This document shows, in pieces, positions 9,126-16,431 of a stretch of DNA of 40,412 bases; position 1 is the stretch's first letter; every line of letters begins with the position of its first letter. The translations under genes and the position numbers were made by a program. Source of the DNA: Pseudomonadota bacterium (lineage in GTDB: Bacteria; Pseudomonadota; Alphaproteobacteria; Acetobacterales; Acetobacteraceae); assembly GCA_021807785.1 (NCBI GenBank), contig JAKBCO010000002.1, forward strand, positions 1 to 40,412. Direction: 5' to 3'. Below the pieces are notes generated by a model. That model was not told the DNA's origin and made no database searches. It was given only the letters and a program-made list of their open reading frames with translations.

Positions 9126-10376
9126 TCAAACCGAAGCGGGCAGGCCCGGGTAATGCCCGGTCGTGTGCAGGTGCCCGTTCCGCTCCCGCACCCCTAGATC
9201 CACCCCTTCCGCGAACAAAGGCGCCAGCCGCTTCGGGCAATAATGCGTGACCAGGCTCTTGCGCGTCACCTCGGCCGAGACCGGATTGCCGCCATGCACC
9301 AGGTCGGCGTGCCAGATCAGCGCATCGCCGCGCCGGGCCGCGAAGGGGCGCTTCTCCAGGCCCCATTCGGCGGCGCGCGCCTCCAGCCCCGCCACATGCA
9401 GGGAAACCGCGGCGCGCGGGTCGGCCAGCGCATCCATCCGCATCGCCTCATGCACGCTTTTGTAGGCGCCGGCATAGAGGTAATCCGGAAAGCGGTGGCT
9501 GCCGGGGTAATAGAACAATTCCCCCGCGCCCAGGGTCACGTCCTCCAGCGCGATCCAGGACGCGGCGAAGCAGCGGCCGATGGTATAGGGAACATAGGCG
9601 CTGTCCTGATGCCCCTCCTGCGCGGAGCCGCGCAGGAAGCCCAGCGTCTGGCTGGCGAAGGCGTGGCTCTCGAAGATCAGGCCCAGGAACTGGGTGACGG
9701 CGGGGCAGAACATCAACGCCCGGGTGGCGGGGGAGAAATGATGGATGTCCAGCGCCTTGGCCGGGTGCTGCGCCACCTCCGGCTGCCAGAAGATCCGCTG
9801 GGGGGAGATCGGATGACACTCGAACAACAGGTCCGGGAAGCCGCCGACATAGGCATGGTCGAGGTCGGCGGCGGCGGCGGCGACCTGCGCGTCCGATGCC
9901 GCGCCGCGCAGAATCACGTAGCCGTTGGCGCGCCAGAACCGCAGCAGCTCGGCGTCCCGTTCCGTGATGCGGCCGGTTTCCAGCTTGCCTTCGATCAGGT
10001 CCTCGGCGTTCGGCAGGTCGGGCCACAGGCCGCCGAAGCGCGGGGGGGCGGCGGGGTTGGCCGGGCGCGGGGCGGCGGGGTTGGGCAGAAAGCCGCGGGC
10101 GTGGCCCAGGCGGCGGTAATGGTCGAAGGCGTCGGCGGCGTGGCCGGCGGCGATCTCGGCGGCGGCCAGCGGGTAGGCGCGCAGGTAGAAGCCGGCGTCG
10201 AAATCATTCGGCAGGCGGCCCTCGGCGCGGCCGTGGCGGCGGTAATGGTCCCACGCGCTGAGCGCGTGGCCGCGGGCGATCGCCTCGCCGATGTCGGGGT
10301 AGAGGCGCAGATAGGCCGCCTCGTCGAAGGCGGCCAGGTCGGGATGTTCGGCAGCTGGGGGGTCCACCGCGTCCAT
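9126..10376 (-). CDS. Phytanoyl-CoA dioxygenase-like (PhyH) oxygenase with N-terminal tandem repeat
   Basis: This protein has 416 residues; the ATG at 10376 has GGAGGA 6 bases upstream. Residues 17-57 and 58-99 are a tandem pair of ~41-residue units (FD..YLR.YP...IA.GHA..A.DHYRR.G...G.LPN), a segment I associate with Acetobacteraceae glycan proteins. Residues about 130-410 form a PhyH-type Fe(II)/2-oxoglutarate oxygenase. The iron triad is probably His256-x-Asp258 (GHQDSAYVPY) and His361 (WHADLVHGG), with Arg372 for 2-oxoglutarate. All expected ligands are present, so it should be active. Hydroxylation of a sugar, lipid or acyl intermediate of the cluster is inferred. It is first in an operon with the TylF-type methyltransferase and divergent from the FkbH gene. 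Confidence 0.85.
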   Translation of the reverse strand: MDAVDPPAAEHPDLAAFDEAAYLRLYPDIGEAIARGHALSAWDHYRRHGRAEGRLPNDFDAGFYLRAYPLAAAEIAAGHAADAFDHYRRLGHARGFLPNPAAPRPANPAAPPRFGGLWPDLPNAEDLIEGKLETGRITERDAELLRFWRANGYVILRGAASDAQVAAAAADLDHAYVGGFPDLLFECHPISPQRIFWQPEVAQHPAKALDIHHFSPATRALMFCPAVTQFLGLIFESHAFASQTLGFLRGSAQEGHQDSAYVPYTIGRCFAASWIALEDVTLGAGELFYYPGSHRFPDYLYAGAYKSVHEAMRMDALADPRAAVSLHVAGLEARAAEWGLEKRPFAARRGDALIWHADLVHGGNPVSAEVTRKSLVTHYCPKRLAPLFAEGVDLGVRERNGHLHTTGHYPGLPASV

Positions 10377-10404
10377 GGCGCGTCCTCCGCACGGGCAAGC
10401 GCGT

Positions 10405-10432
10405 TATATAACCCCGCCGCGCCGCTTGTCAT
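10405..10432 (-). promoter_or_regulatory. Promoter candidate for the PhyH-methyltransferase operon, within a TTATATAA palindrome
   Basis: On the minus strand ATGACA (10432-10427) and TATATA (10410-10405) are 16 bases apart, about 30 bases before the ATG. The TATATA lies within TTATATAA (10404-10411), the only AT-rich island in the 119-base divergent gap to the FkbH gene. The same palindrome could serve as a -10 on the other strand. The match is moderate and unproven. Confidence 0.35.
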
Positions 10433-10495
10433 CCGTGCCTCGACACCGCCCATCGCGCCCGCCATGCTGCACCGCACTCCCCGGGACCCCGCCCC

Positions 10496-12349
10496 ATGCG
10501 CCACCTCCCGCCTCCCCCGCCCGAGTTCCGCGCCCGCCTCGCCGCCCTGCCGGAAGACCCGCGCGCGGCGTGGGACGCGCTCACCGCGCTCGCCACCCAC
10601 GCCCTCTCCCCGTTGCAGACCAACGCGCTGGACGCGGCCCTCACCGCCCGCTTCCCCACCCCGCCGGCCTTCGCGCCGGCCGCGCCGGTCCGCCTCGCCC
10701 TGCTCGGCTCGGCCACCACCGAGCATCTGGCGCCCGGCCTGCGCGTGGCGGCCCTGCGGCGCGGCATCCCGCTCGCGCTGTGGCAGCCCGATTACGGGCA
10801 GTATCAGGCGGCGCTGGAAGGGCCGGACCCGGCGCTGGCGGAGTTCGCGCCGCAGGTGGTGCTGCTGGCACTCGATGCGCATCACCTGGCGCGGGAGGCC
10901 GCTTCGGGCAGCGTGGACGTGCTGCTCGACCGGCTGGCGGGGCTGTGGGCGCGGGCCCGCGCGCTGGGCGCGGTGGTGATCCAGCAGGCGGCGCTGCCGG
11001 TGGCCCCGCCGCTGCTGGGCGCCAACGAACATCGGCTGGCCGATTCCCCCGCCGCCTTCCTCGCCGCCTTCAACGCGGCGCTGCGGGCGCGGGCCGATGC
11101 CGAGGGGGCGCATGTGCTGGCGCTGGATGCCGAGGCGGCGCAGGCGGGCCTGGGGGCGTGGTACAACCCGACCTACTGGCACCTCGCCAAGCAGGAGATC
11201 GCGCCGGCCGCGGCGCCCGCCTATGGGGAGCTGGTGGGGCGGCTGCTGGGGGCGATCCGCGGGCGCAGCGCGAAATGCCTGGTGCTCGATCTCGATAACA
11301 CGCTCTGGGGCGGGGTGATCGGGGATGACGGGATGGAGGGGATCGTGCTCGGCCAGGGGTCGGCCGCGGGGGAGGCGTATGTGGCGCTGCAACGCCACGC
11401 GCGCGGGCTGGCCGGGCGGGGGGTGATCCTGGCGGTCTGCTCCAAGAACGACGAGGCGGTGGCGCGCGAGCCGTTCGCCAGCCACCCCGACATGGTGCTG
11501 CGGGAGGCGGATATCGCCTGCTTCGTGGCGAACTGGGGGCCGAAGCCGGATAATCTGCGGCGGATCGCGCGGGAGCTGAATATCGGCCTCGATGCGCTGG
11601 TGTTTCTCGACGATAATCCGATGGAGCGGGACCTGGTGCGCCGGGAACTGCCGATGGTGGCGGTGCCGGAGACGTCGGACGACCCCGAGCAATCGATCGC
11701 CGCCCTGGTCGGGGGCGGGTATTTCGAAAGCCTGAGCATCACCGAGGAGGATCGGGAGCGGACCGCGCTCTACGGGGCGAACCGGGCGCGCGAGGCGCTG
11801 CGGGAGCAGACCACCGATCTGGCGGGGTATCTGCGCGGGCTCGAGATGCGGCTGATCTGGCGCGGGTTCGACGCGGTGGGGATGGCGCGGATCGTCCAGC
11901 TCATCAACAAATCGAACCAGTTCAACCTGACCACGCGGCGCTATACCGAGGAGGACGTGCGCGCGGTGATGGCCGATCCGGCCGCGTTCGGCGTGCAGCT
12001 GCGGCTGCTGGACCGGTTCGGCGACAACGGGGTGATCGCGATCGTGATCGGGCGGGTGGACGCCGAGGGGGATTGCGATATCGACACCTGGCTGATGTCC
12101 TGCCGGGTGCTGGGCCGGCAGGTGGAGCCGACCACGCTCAATCTGCTGGCGGCGCGCGCGGCGGCGCTGGGGGCGAAGCGGCTGGTGGGGCGCTATGTGC
12201 CGACGAAGAAGAACGGTATGGTGAAGGACCATTACGCGAAGCTGGGCTTCGCCCCGGTGGGGGAGACGCCGGACGGCGGTAGCCGGTCGGTGCTGGAACT
12301 GGCGGGTTTTCAGCCGGCCGAGACATTCATCGAAGTTGTGGAAGGATAG
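10496..12349 (+). CDS. FkbH-like HAD-IIIC / GNAT protein (probable glyceryl-ACP-forming enzyme)
   Basis: This 617-residue protein has three parts. Residues about 65-245 are a GDSL/SGNH-like N-terminal region (LALLGSATTEHLAPG). Residues about 258-385 are a HAD-IIIC domain with the DLDNTLWGG nucleophile motif at 265-273, SKND, and FLDDNPMER. About 420-600 are the FkbH C-terminal acyltransferase-like part (LINKSNQFNLTTRRY). Family knowledge: FkbH-type proteins dephosphorylate 1,3-bisphosphoglycerate and load the glyceryl group onto an acyl carrier protein. Here the next gene, 6 bases downstream, encodes exactly such a carrier, which fits. There is no polyketide synthase nearby, so transfer of the glyceryl or a derived acyl group to a glycan is a reasonable inference. 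The ribosome site is weak (GGGA). Confidence 0.88.
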   Translation: MRHLPPPPPEFRARLAALPEDPRAAWDALTALATHALSPLQTNALDAALTARFPTPPAFAPAAPVRLALLGSATTEHLAPGLRVAALRRGIPLALWQPDYGQYQAALEGPDPALAEFAPQVVLLALDAHHLAREAASGSVDVLLDRLAGLWARARALGAVVIQQAALPVAPPLLGANEHRLADSPAAFLAAFNAALRARADAEGAHVLALDAEAAQAGLGAWYNPTYWHLAKQEIAPAAAPAYGELVGRLLGAIRGRSAKCLVLDLDNTLWGGVIGDDGMEGIVLGQGSAAGEAYVALQRHARGLAGRGVILAVCSKNDEAVAREPFASHPDMVLREADIACFVANWGPKPDNLRRIARELNIGLDALVFLDDNPMERDLVRRELPMVAVPETSDDPEQSIAALVGGGYFESLSITEEDRERTALYGANRAREALREQTTDLAGYLRGLEMRLIWRGFDAVGMARIVQLINKSNQFNLTTRRYTEEDVRAVMADPAAFGVQLRLLDRFGDNGVIAIVIGRVDAEGDCDIDTWLMSCRVLGRQVEPTTLNLLAARAAALGAKRLVGRYVPTKKNGMVKDHYAKLGFAPVGETPDGGSRSVLELAGFQPAETFIEVVEG

Positions 12350-12355
12350 CCCGCG

Positions 12356-12598
12356 ATGCCGACCGAGACCGAGATCACCGCCGGGCTGTCCGAGATTTTC
12401 GCCGAGGTCTTCGGCCGCGAGATCGCCCTCATTCCGGCGCTGACCGCCAAGGACGTGCCGGGGTGGGACAGTTTCAAGCAGATCGAGATCATCATGGCGA
12501 CCGAGGAGCGCTGGGGGATGCGCTTCACCACCCGCGATCTGGACGGGCTGCGCTGCGTGGGCGATCTGATCGCGGTGGTGGCGGCGAAGGGGAAGTAG
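12356..12598 (+). CDS. Acyl carrier protein paired with the FkbH-like protein
   Basis: This is an 80-residue acidic helical protein of normal ACP size. The phosphopantetheine site is VPGWDSFKQIEII, with Ser39; the residue after the serine is Phe where most ACPs have Leu, but the surrounding pattern is typical. It starts 6 bases after the FkbH stop, and its GGAAGGA ribosome site lies inside the end of fkbH, so the two are translated together. Its expected role is to carry the acyl group made by the FkbH-like protein. It ends 4 bases from the convergent orphan. No dedicated phosphopantetheinyl transferase is in the window. Confidence 0.9.
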   Translation: MPTETEITAGLSEIFAEVFGREIALIPALTAKDVPGWDSFKQIEIIMATEERWGMRFTTRDLDGLRCVGDLIAVVAAKGK

Positions 12599-12602
12599 CG
12601 GC

Positions 12603-13742
12603 TCACCCGCCATCCGCCACCCGCGCGGCCTGGACGCAGAGCGCGAGCCAGGTTTCCAGCGCCACGTCGTGCGCCGAGGCGAGCGGGGCGAAGTGCTCGA
12701 TATACCCGCAGATCAGCCCCTCCGGCGTGACCCGGAGGGTACCCGGCGGATGGTCTGGCCCGGCCGGCAGCACGCCCAGCAGCCGGGCGCGCGGGTGGTG
12801 GCGGCGCAGCGCGGCCAGCACCGCCAGCAGTTCCGGCTCGGACAGGCCGTCATTGCGCTTGATGACGAAGATTTTGCGGCCCTCGGCCAGATCCTCGAGC
12901 AGCTTGCGGCGCAGGAAGCGCAGGCGGGTGGCCTGACGCGGGATCAGCTCCGGTTCCGCCACGTCGGTGGGGTTGAGGAAGGTGTGGAAGGTCAGCGCAT
13001 AGGCGCGATCGTGGATCAGGTATTCGGGATGGCCGCCGCCCTCGATACGGTAGGTCATGTTGGCGGGCTCGCCGATCCCCTGGAAGCCGGCATCGAGGCC
13101 CCGCACCAGCTCCGCCGCGGAAATGGCAGACCAGCGCAGCAGGCCGAGCGGCTCCGCCCCGCAGCGGCGCTGCACCAGGCCGAATTCGCAATTGTCCCCC
13201 AGGCTCTCGAACCGCAGCAGGAAACGTTCCGCCGGCAGGCCGGTCAGGTGGGCGAGATCCTCTGGCCGCACCGGCTCACCCGGCGGCAGGCGGGCCGGGG
13301 TGCCGAGGGCGGGCAGCGCCATCAGCCGCAGGCCGCGGAAGCAGAACCCCAGGCGGCGGGTATCGTCGGGGTGGCCGAAGCCGGTGGGCGGGGTGGCGTC
13401 CGGGTGGCGGAAGACCAGCCGCACCGGCCCCGGGGCGGACAGCACGGCGGCGGGGATGCGGAAGGCCAGGGTGCGGAGGTCGCCGAACGCGGCGCTGCCG
13501 ATCCGGTTGCCGCGCGCCAGCACCTCGAACCGCTGCGCCGCCAGCGCCGGCGGGTGGACATAGGGGTTGAGCGTGAGTTCGAGCCCCCAATCCGTGGCAT
13601 CGCCGGGGTTTTCCAGCCAGAACTCGCTTTCCGCGCCCTCGGCCCAGCGATAGCCGGCCTCGGGGCCGGACCAGCCGGGGCCGAGATGGGTTTGCTCGTT
13701 GCCGTCCTGGCCGAAGCGGATGTCGAGCCACGGCACGGTCAC
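12603..13742 (-). CDS. Two-module protein: beta-rich module plus FESLGDNCE Cys/His module
   Basis: The 1,139-residue track ORF runs far upstream through the antisense of the pseudokinase. The real gene starts at GTG 13742, with GGAGG 7 bases upstream, and encodes 379 residues. Residues about 18-150 are the beta-rich module (LGPGWSGPEAGYRW ... RRLGFCFRGLRLMAL). About 165-370 are the Cys/His module: FESLGDNCEFGLVQR (Cys185), RCGAEPLGLLRW, LTFHTF (His253), and FLRRKLLEDLAEGRKIFVIKR. It is the stand-alone form of the arrangement found at the C-terminus of the WcbI fusion. I recognise no named enzyme. The layout (SLG-x-x-C near the start, an R..FL...L..G..IFV.. block later) recalls DUF1796 putative cysteine peptidases, an unverified resemblance. 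It is convergent with the ACP and divergent from the pseudokinase. Confidence 0.8.
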   Translation of the reverse strand: MTVPWLDIRFGQDGNEQTHLGPGWSGPEAGYRWAEGAESEFWLENPGDATDWGLELTLNPYVHPPALAAQRFEVLARGNRIGSAAFGDLRTLAFRIPAAVLSAPGPVRLVFRHPDATPPTGFGHPDDTRRLGFCFRGLRLMALPALGTPARLPPGEPVRPEDLAHLTGLPAERFLLRFESLGDNCEFGLVQRRCGAEPLGLLRWSAISAAELVRGLDAGFQGIGEPANMTYRIEGGGHPEYLIHDRAYALTFHTFLNPTDVAEPELIPRQATRLRFLRRKLLEDLAEGRKIFVIKRNDGLSEPELLAVLAALRRHHPRARLLGVLPAGPDHPPGTLRVTPEGLICGYIEHFAPLASAHDVALETWLALCVQAARVADGG

Positions 13743-13820
13743 GCCTGGGCCTCCTCTGCGGCCGGATCGGCGGCAGTTTAGCCGGTCCGGCGGAAAGCGG
13801 CAGGGGCGTCGCCTTCCGCC

Positions 13821-13837
13821 GTTGCCGTTTCGGCAAC
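13821..13837. promoter_or_regulatory. Perfect 7-3-7 palindrome in the divergent gap before the pseudokinase
   Basis: GTTGCCG-TTT-CGGCAAC is a perfect inverted repeat, followed on the plus strand by CTTTTCC. It lies 22 bases before the pseudokinase ATG and about 80 before the start of the minus-strand orphan. It could be an operator for either gene or a short terminator-like hairpin. A terminator between divergent starts would be odd, so I favour a binding site. Confidence 0.4.
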
Positions 13838-13859
13838 CTTTTCCCCCCATCCTCCCGCC

Positions 13860-15809
13860 ATGGCCGCCCTTCCCGACGCCATCGCCGTCGATCCCGCGCG
13901 CCCGCTCCCGGGCGCCGGCGGCGGCCTGCCCGCCTGTGCGGCCATCGACCGGCGCGCCACCGGCCCCGGGCTGATGGCGCTCGCGGTGCCGGCTGGCCTC
14001 TCCCCCCGCGCGCGCCCGCTCGCGGACCTGCCGGGCAAGCCGATCGAATCGCTGCTGCTGCCGCTGGGCCTCGCCACCGCGCCCGGCCCGGCGCCGGGGG
14101 CTCGGGGGCAATATGTCATCTGCCGCGCCCCGCCCGGCCCGGCACTGGCGGAAACCCCGGGCCCCTGGCCGGAGGCGGCGCTGCTGGACCAGGTGCTGCG
14201 CCCGGCCGCCGCCGCGCTCGCCGCGCTCGCCGCGCTGGGGCTGACCCATCGCGCCATCCGCCCCGACAACGTCTTCCGCCCCGCCCCCGGCCAGCCGGTC
14301 ACCCTGGGTGCCGCCTGGGCAGCGCCGCCGGCGATGCACCAGCCCGCCATCGCCGAACCCCCCTATGTCGCCATGTGCCTGGCCGAAGGCCGCGGCGACG
14401 GCCACCCGGCCGACGATGTCTATGCGCTCGGCGTGCTGCTGCTTTGTCTCGCCCTCGGCGAGGCGCCGCTGATCGGGCTGAGCCCGGACGCGATGATCCG
14501 CGCCAAGCTCGCCCATGGCAGTTTCGACGCGCTGACCGCCGGCCGCCGCCTGCCGGCGCTGCTGTCGGACCTGCTGCGCGGGATGCTGGCCGAGGACCCG
14601 GACCACCGCCCGCCCGCCGCGCTGCTGGCCGACCCGATGGCCGCGCGGGCCCGGCGCCTGGCCGCCCGCCCGCCGCGCCGCGCCGCCCATGGGTTGCGCG
14701 TGGGCGCCGAGCCGGTGGGCGATGCGCGCAGCCTGGCCTACGCCATCGCCACCGCGCCGGAGGCCGGGCTGCGCGCGCTGCGCTCCGGTGCCACCGATCT
14801 GTGGCTGCGGCGGGAGCTGGGCGACTCCGCGCTGGCGATGCGCCTCGAGGAACAGCTGCATCTGCGCGCCCTCCCGCCGGCCGAGGCGAGCTCGGCCGCC
14901 GAGGCGCTGCTGCTCGCCCGGGCGGTGGCGATTCTCGATCCGCTGGCCCCGCTCACCTGGCAGGGGATGGCGCTGTGGCCGGACGGGCTGGGCCCGGCGC
15001 TGGCTTCCGCCCCGCCCGATCGCCAGCGCGCGCTGGGGGCGATGGTGGCGGCCGAGACGGTGGCCGCCTGGGGCGAGGCGCGGGCGCAGCGGGCGGATCC
15101 GCTGCCGCGCCGGGCCGAGGCGCGGCTGTGGCGCGGCTACCTGACCCAGCCCGGCGCGGCGGGCGGAATGCGGCGGCTGATCTACGAGCTCAACCGGCTG
15201 CTGCCCTGCGCCAGCCCGGCGGTGGCGGGGCAGGCGGTGGCGCAGCTGGCCGCGCTGCCCGCCGCGCTGGAGGCCGCGGCCGCGGCGCCGTCCCGCTCGG
15301 CGGCGGGGCCGGTGGACCGCGAGATGCTGGCGTTCATCGCCGCCCGCCAGGAGCTGGGCGCGGCGCCGCCGCCGGAGACGCTGGGCGCCGATGGCGCGCC
15401 GACGCCGGAGACCCAGCTGGAATTGCTGGCCCGGTTGCAGGCGCGGCTGCACCCGGTGCCGCTGCCGGCGTTGGCCGGCTGGCTCGCCGCCCTCGCCGCC
15501 CCGCGCCCGTCCGAATGGCGCAATCCGGCGCGCCGGGTCGCGCTGGCCGCGCAGCTGGACCAGCTCGCAACCGCGGGAATGCTGGCGCCGATGCTGGCCG
15601 CGCTGCGCGACCCTAGCGCGCTGGCCGCGGATGCGACCGGCTATGCCGCCGCCAGCGCCGAATGCGCGCAGCTGGACGCGGCCCTGGCGGCGCTGGCCGA
15701 GGGCGGCGCCGGGCGTGCGGCCTCCGCCCGCCGGCTGGGGCAGGAGCTGGCGGTGGGGCTCGGCATCGCCGCGCTGACCACGGTGCTGGGGATGGCCCTG
15801 TTTGGCTAG
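13860..15809 (+). CDS. Kinase-fold protein lacking catalytic residues (pseudokinase) with C-terminal membrane anchor
   Basis: This protein has 649 residues. The N-terminal ~290 keep the outline of a Ser/Thr protein kinase: LGLTHRAIRPDNVFR in place of the HRD-x-K-x-x-x-N catalytic loop, then EPPYVAM, then DDVYALGVLLLCLALGEAP like the D-x-Y-x-LG helix of real kinases, and a LLRGMLAEDPDHRP end. The catalytic Asp is Ala132, the loop Lys is Arg134, the DFG position reads LGAAW, and I see no VAxK lysine. Phosphotransfer is therefore unlikely and a scaffold or sensor role is inferred. About 300-600 is Ala/Leu-rich helical sequence of unknown fold. The last ~20 residues (LGIAALTTVLGMALFG) are a membrane helix. 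There is no clear ribosome site before the ATG. The stop overlaps the next start. Confidence 0.75.
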   Translation: MAALPDAIAVDPARPLPGAGGGLPACAAIDRRATGPGLMALAVPAGLSPRARPLADLPGKPIESLLLPLGLATAPGPAPGARGQYVICRAPPGPALAETPGPWPEAALLDQVLRPAAAALAALAALGLTHRAIRPDNVFRPAPGQPVTLGAAWAAPPAMHQPAIAEPPYVAMCLAEGRGDGHPADDVYALGVLLLCLALGEAPLIGLSPDAMIRAKLAHGSFDALTAGRRLPALLSDLLRGMLAEDPDHRPPAALLADPMAARARRLAARPPRRAAHGLRVGAEPVGDARSLAYAIATAPEAGLRALRSGATDLWLRRELGDSALAMRLEEQLHLRALPPAEASSAAEALLLARAVAILDPLAPLTWQGMALWPDGLGPALASAPPDRQRALGAMVAAETVAAWGEARAQRADPLPRRAEARLWRGYLTQPGAAGGMRRLIYELNRLLPCASPAVAGQAVAQLAALPAALEAAAAAPSRSAAGPVDREMLAFIAARQELGAAPPPETLGADGAPTPETQLELLARLQARLHPVPLPALAGWLAALAAPRPSEWRNPARRVALAAQLDQLATAGMLAPMLAALRDPSALAADATGYAAASAECAQLDAALAALAEGGAGRAASARRLGQELAVGLGIAALTTVLGMALFG

Positions 15810-16272
15810 GAAAGCGAAACCCAAGGAGCGCCCGACGGCCCCGCGCACCGAGGCGCCGGGGCGGTCGCTGGCCTGGGTCCAGGGTTTGGCCTGCGGGGCG
15901 CTGGTGGCGATGGCGCCCGGCTTCGCGGTGCTGGGGGGGGTGCTGGGCGCGCCGTCCTGGGTGGCGCTGGCGCTGGATCGCGCCGCCGGGCGGCCGGTGC
16001 TGCGCAGCGTGGCGCTGTGCAACGCGGCTGCCTGCGTCGCCCCGGTGCGCGCCTTCTGGGCCGGCGGGCACGGGCTGGATGCCGCCTGGGCGGTGGTGGG
16101 GGGGCCGCTGGTGCTGGCGCTCGCCTGGGGCGCGGGGGCGGCGGGCTGGGCCCTGGCCGAGGTCTGCCCGTTAGGGGTGCGGCTGGTGCTGGAAGCCGCC
16201 GCCGCCGCGCGGGCGGTGCGGCTGCGGGCCCGGCGCGCGGCGGTGGCGAAGGAGTGGGCGCTTCAGGATTGA
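15802..16272 (+). CDS. Small membrane protein coupled to the pseudokinase
   Basis: This is a 156-residue protein. The start is TTG at 15802, overlapping the pseudokinase stop by 8 bases, so translation is probably coupled. A basic, proline-containing N-terminus (MARKAKPKERPTAPR) precedes two or three hydrophobic segments (LACGALVAMAPGFAVLGG; a second near 85-115). The C-terminus is Arg/Ala-rich and probably cytoplasmic. No known domain is recognised. The tight coupling suggests it works with the membrane-anchored pseudokinase. GATACGG... of the following hairpin starts inside its stop codon. Confidence 0.65.
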   Translation: MARKAKPKERPTAPRTEAPGRSLAWVQGLACGALVAMAPGFAVLGGVLGAPSWVALALDRAAGRPVLRSVALCNAAACVAPVRAFWAGGHGLDAAWAVVGGPLVLALAWGAGAAGWALAEVCPLGVRLVLEAAAAARAVRLRARRAAVAKEWALQD

Positions 16273-16301
16273 TACGGCCGGCCCCTTCGGCCGACCGTAT
16301 C
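16271..16301 (+). terminator. Hairpin at the end of the pseudokinase operon
   Basis: The arms GATACGGCCGGCC and GGCCGACCGTATC pair over 13 positions with one mismatch, around a 5-base CCTTC loop. The hairpin begins in the TGA of the membrane-protein gene. There is no T-run after it, so it may be a Rho-assisted terminator or mRNA 3'-end protector and not an intrinsic terminator. Confidence 0.45.
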
Positions 16302-16431
16302 GCGCGCAGGGCTGGCGTGGCGGCGACGCGTCGTCCGCGCGACGGGGCATCGCTTCGCGCCGCCGGTATGAGGCGCCCTCCGGTGATGCTCTGACGTCAA
16401 TCACGCCTACGCGGATTTGGCTGGCTGGCCG

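Noticed and set aside
8149-9153. 334-residue plus-strand ORF opposite the TylF-type methyltransferase
   Set aside because: The antisense of a clear methyltransferase; the composition is typical of shadows.
9243-10979. 578-residue plus-strand ORF opposite the PhyH gene
   Set aside because: Spans the oxygenase antisense, the promoter gap and the fkbH start in the wrong frame; no family features.
9995-12613. 872-residue minus-strand ORF opposite the FkbH and ACP genes
   Set aside because: Its Arg/Pro/His-rich translation has no domain, and the opposite strand encodes convincing FkbH and ACP proteins. It is a GC-rich shadow.
14375-15616. 413-residue plus-strand ORF inside the pseudokinase
   Set aside because: Gly/Ala/Arg-rich out-of-frame translation of the pseudokinase gene, with no independent motif or ribosome site.
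13743-16022. Upstream extension of the minus-strand module orphan (track ORF 12603-16022)
   Set aside because: The extension is low-complexity antisense of the pseudokinase. A GTG with a strong GGAGG at 13742 marks the real start.
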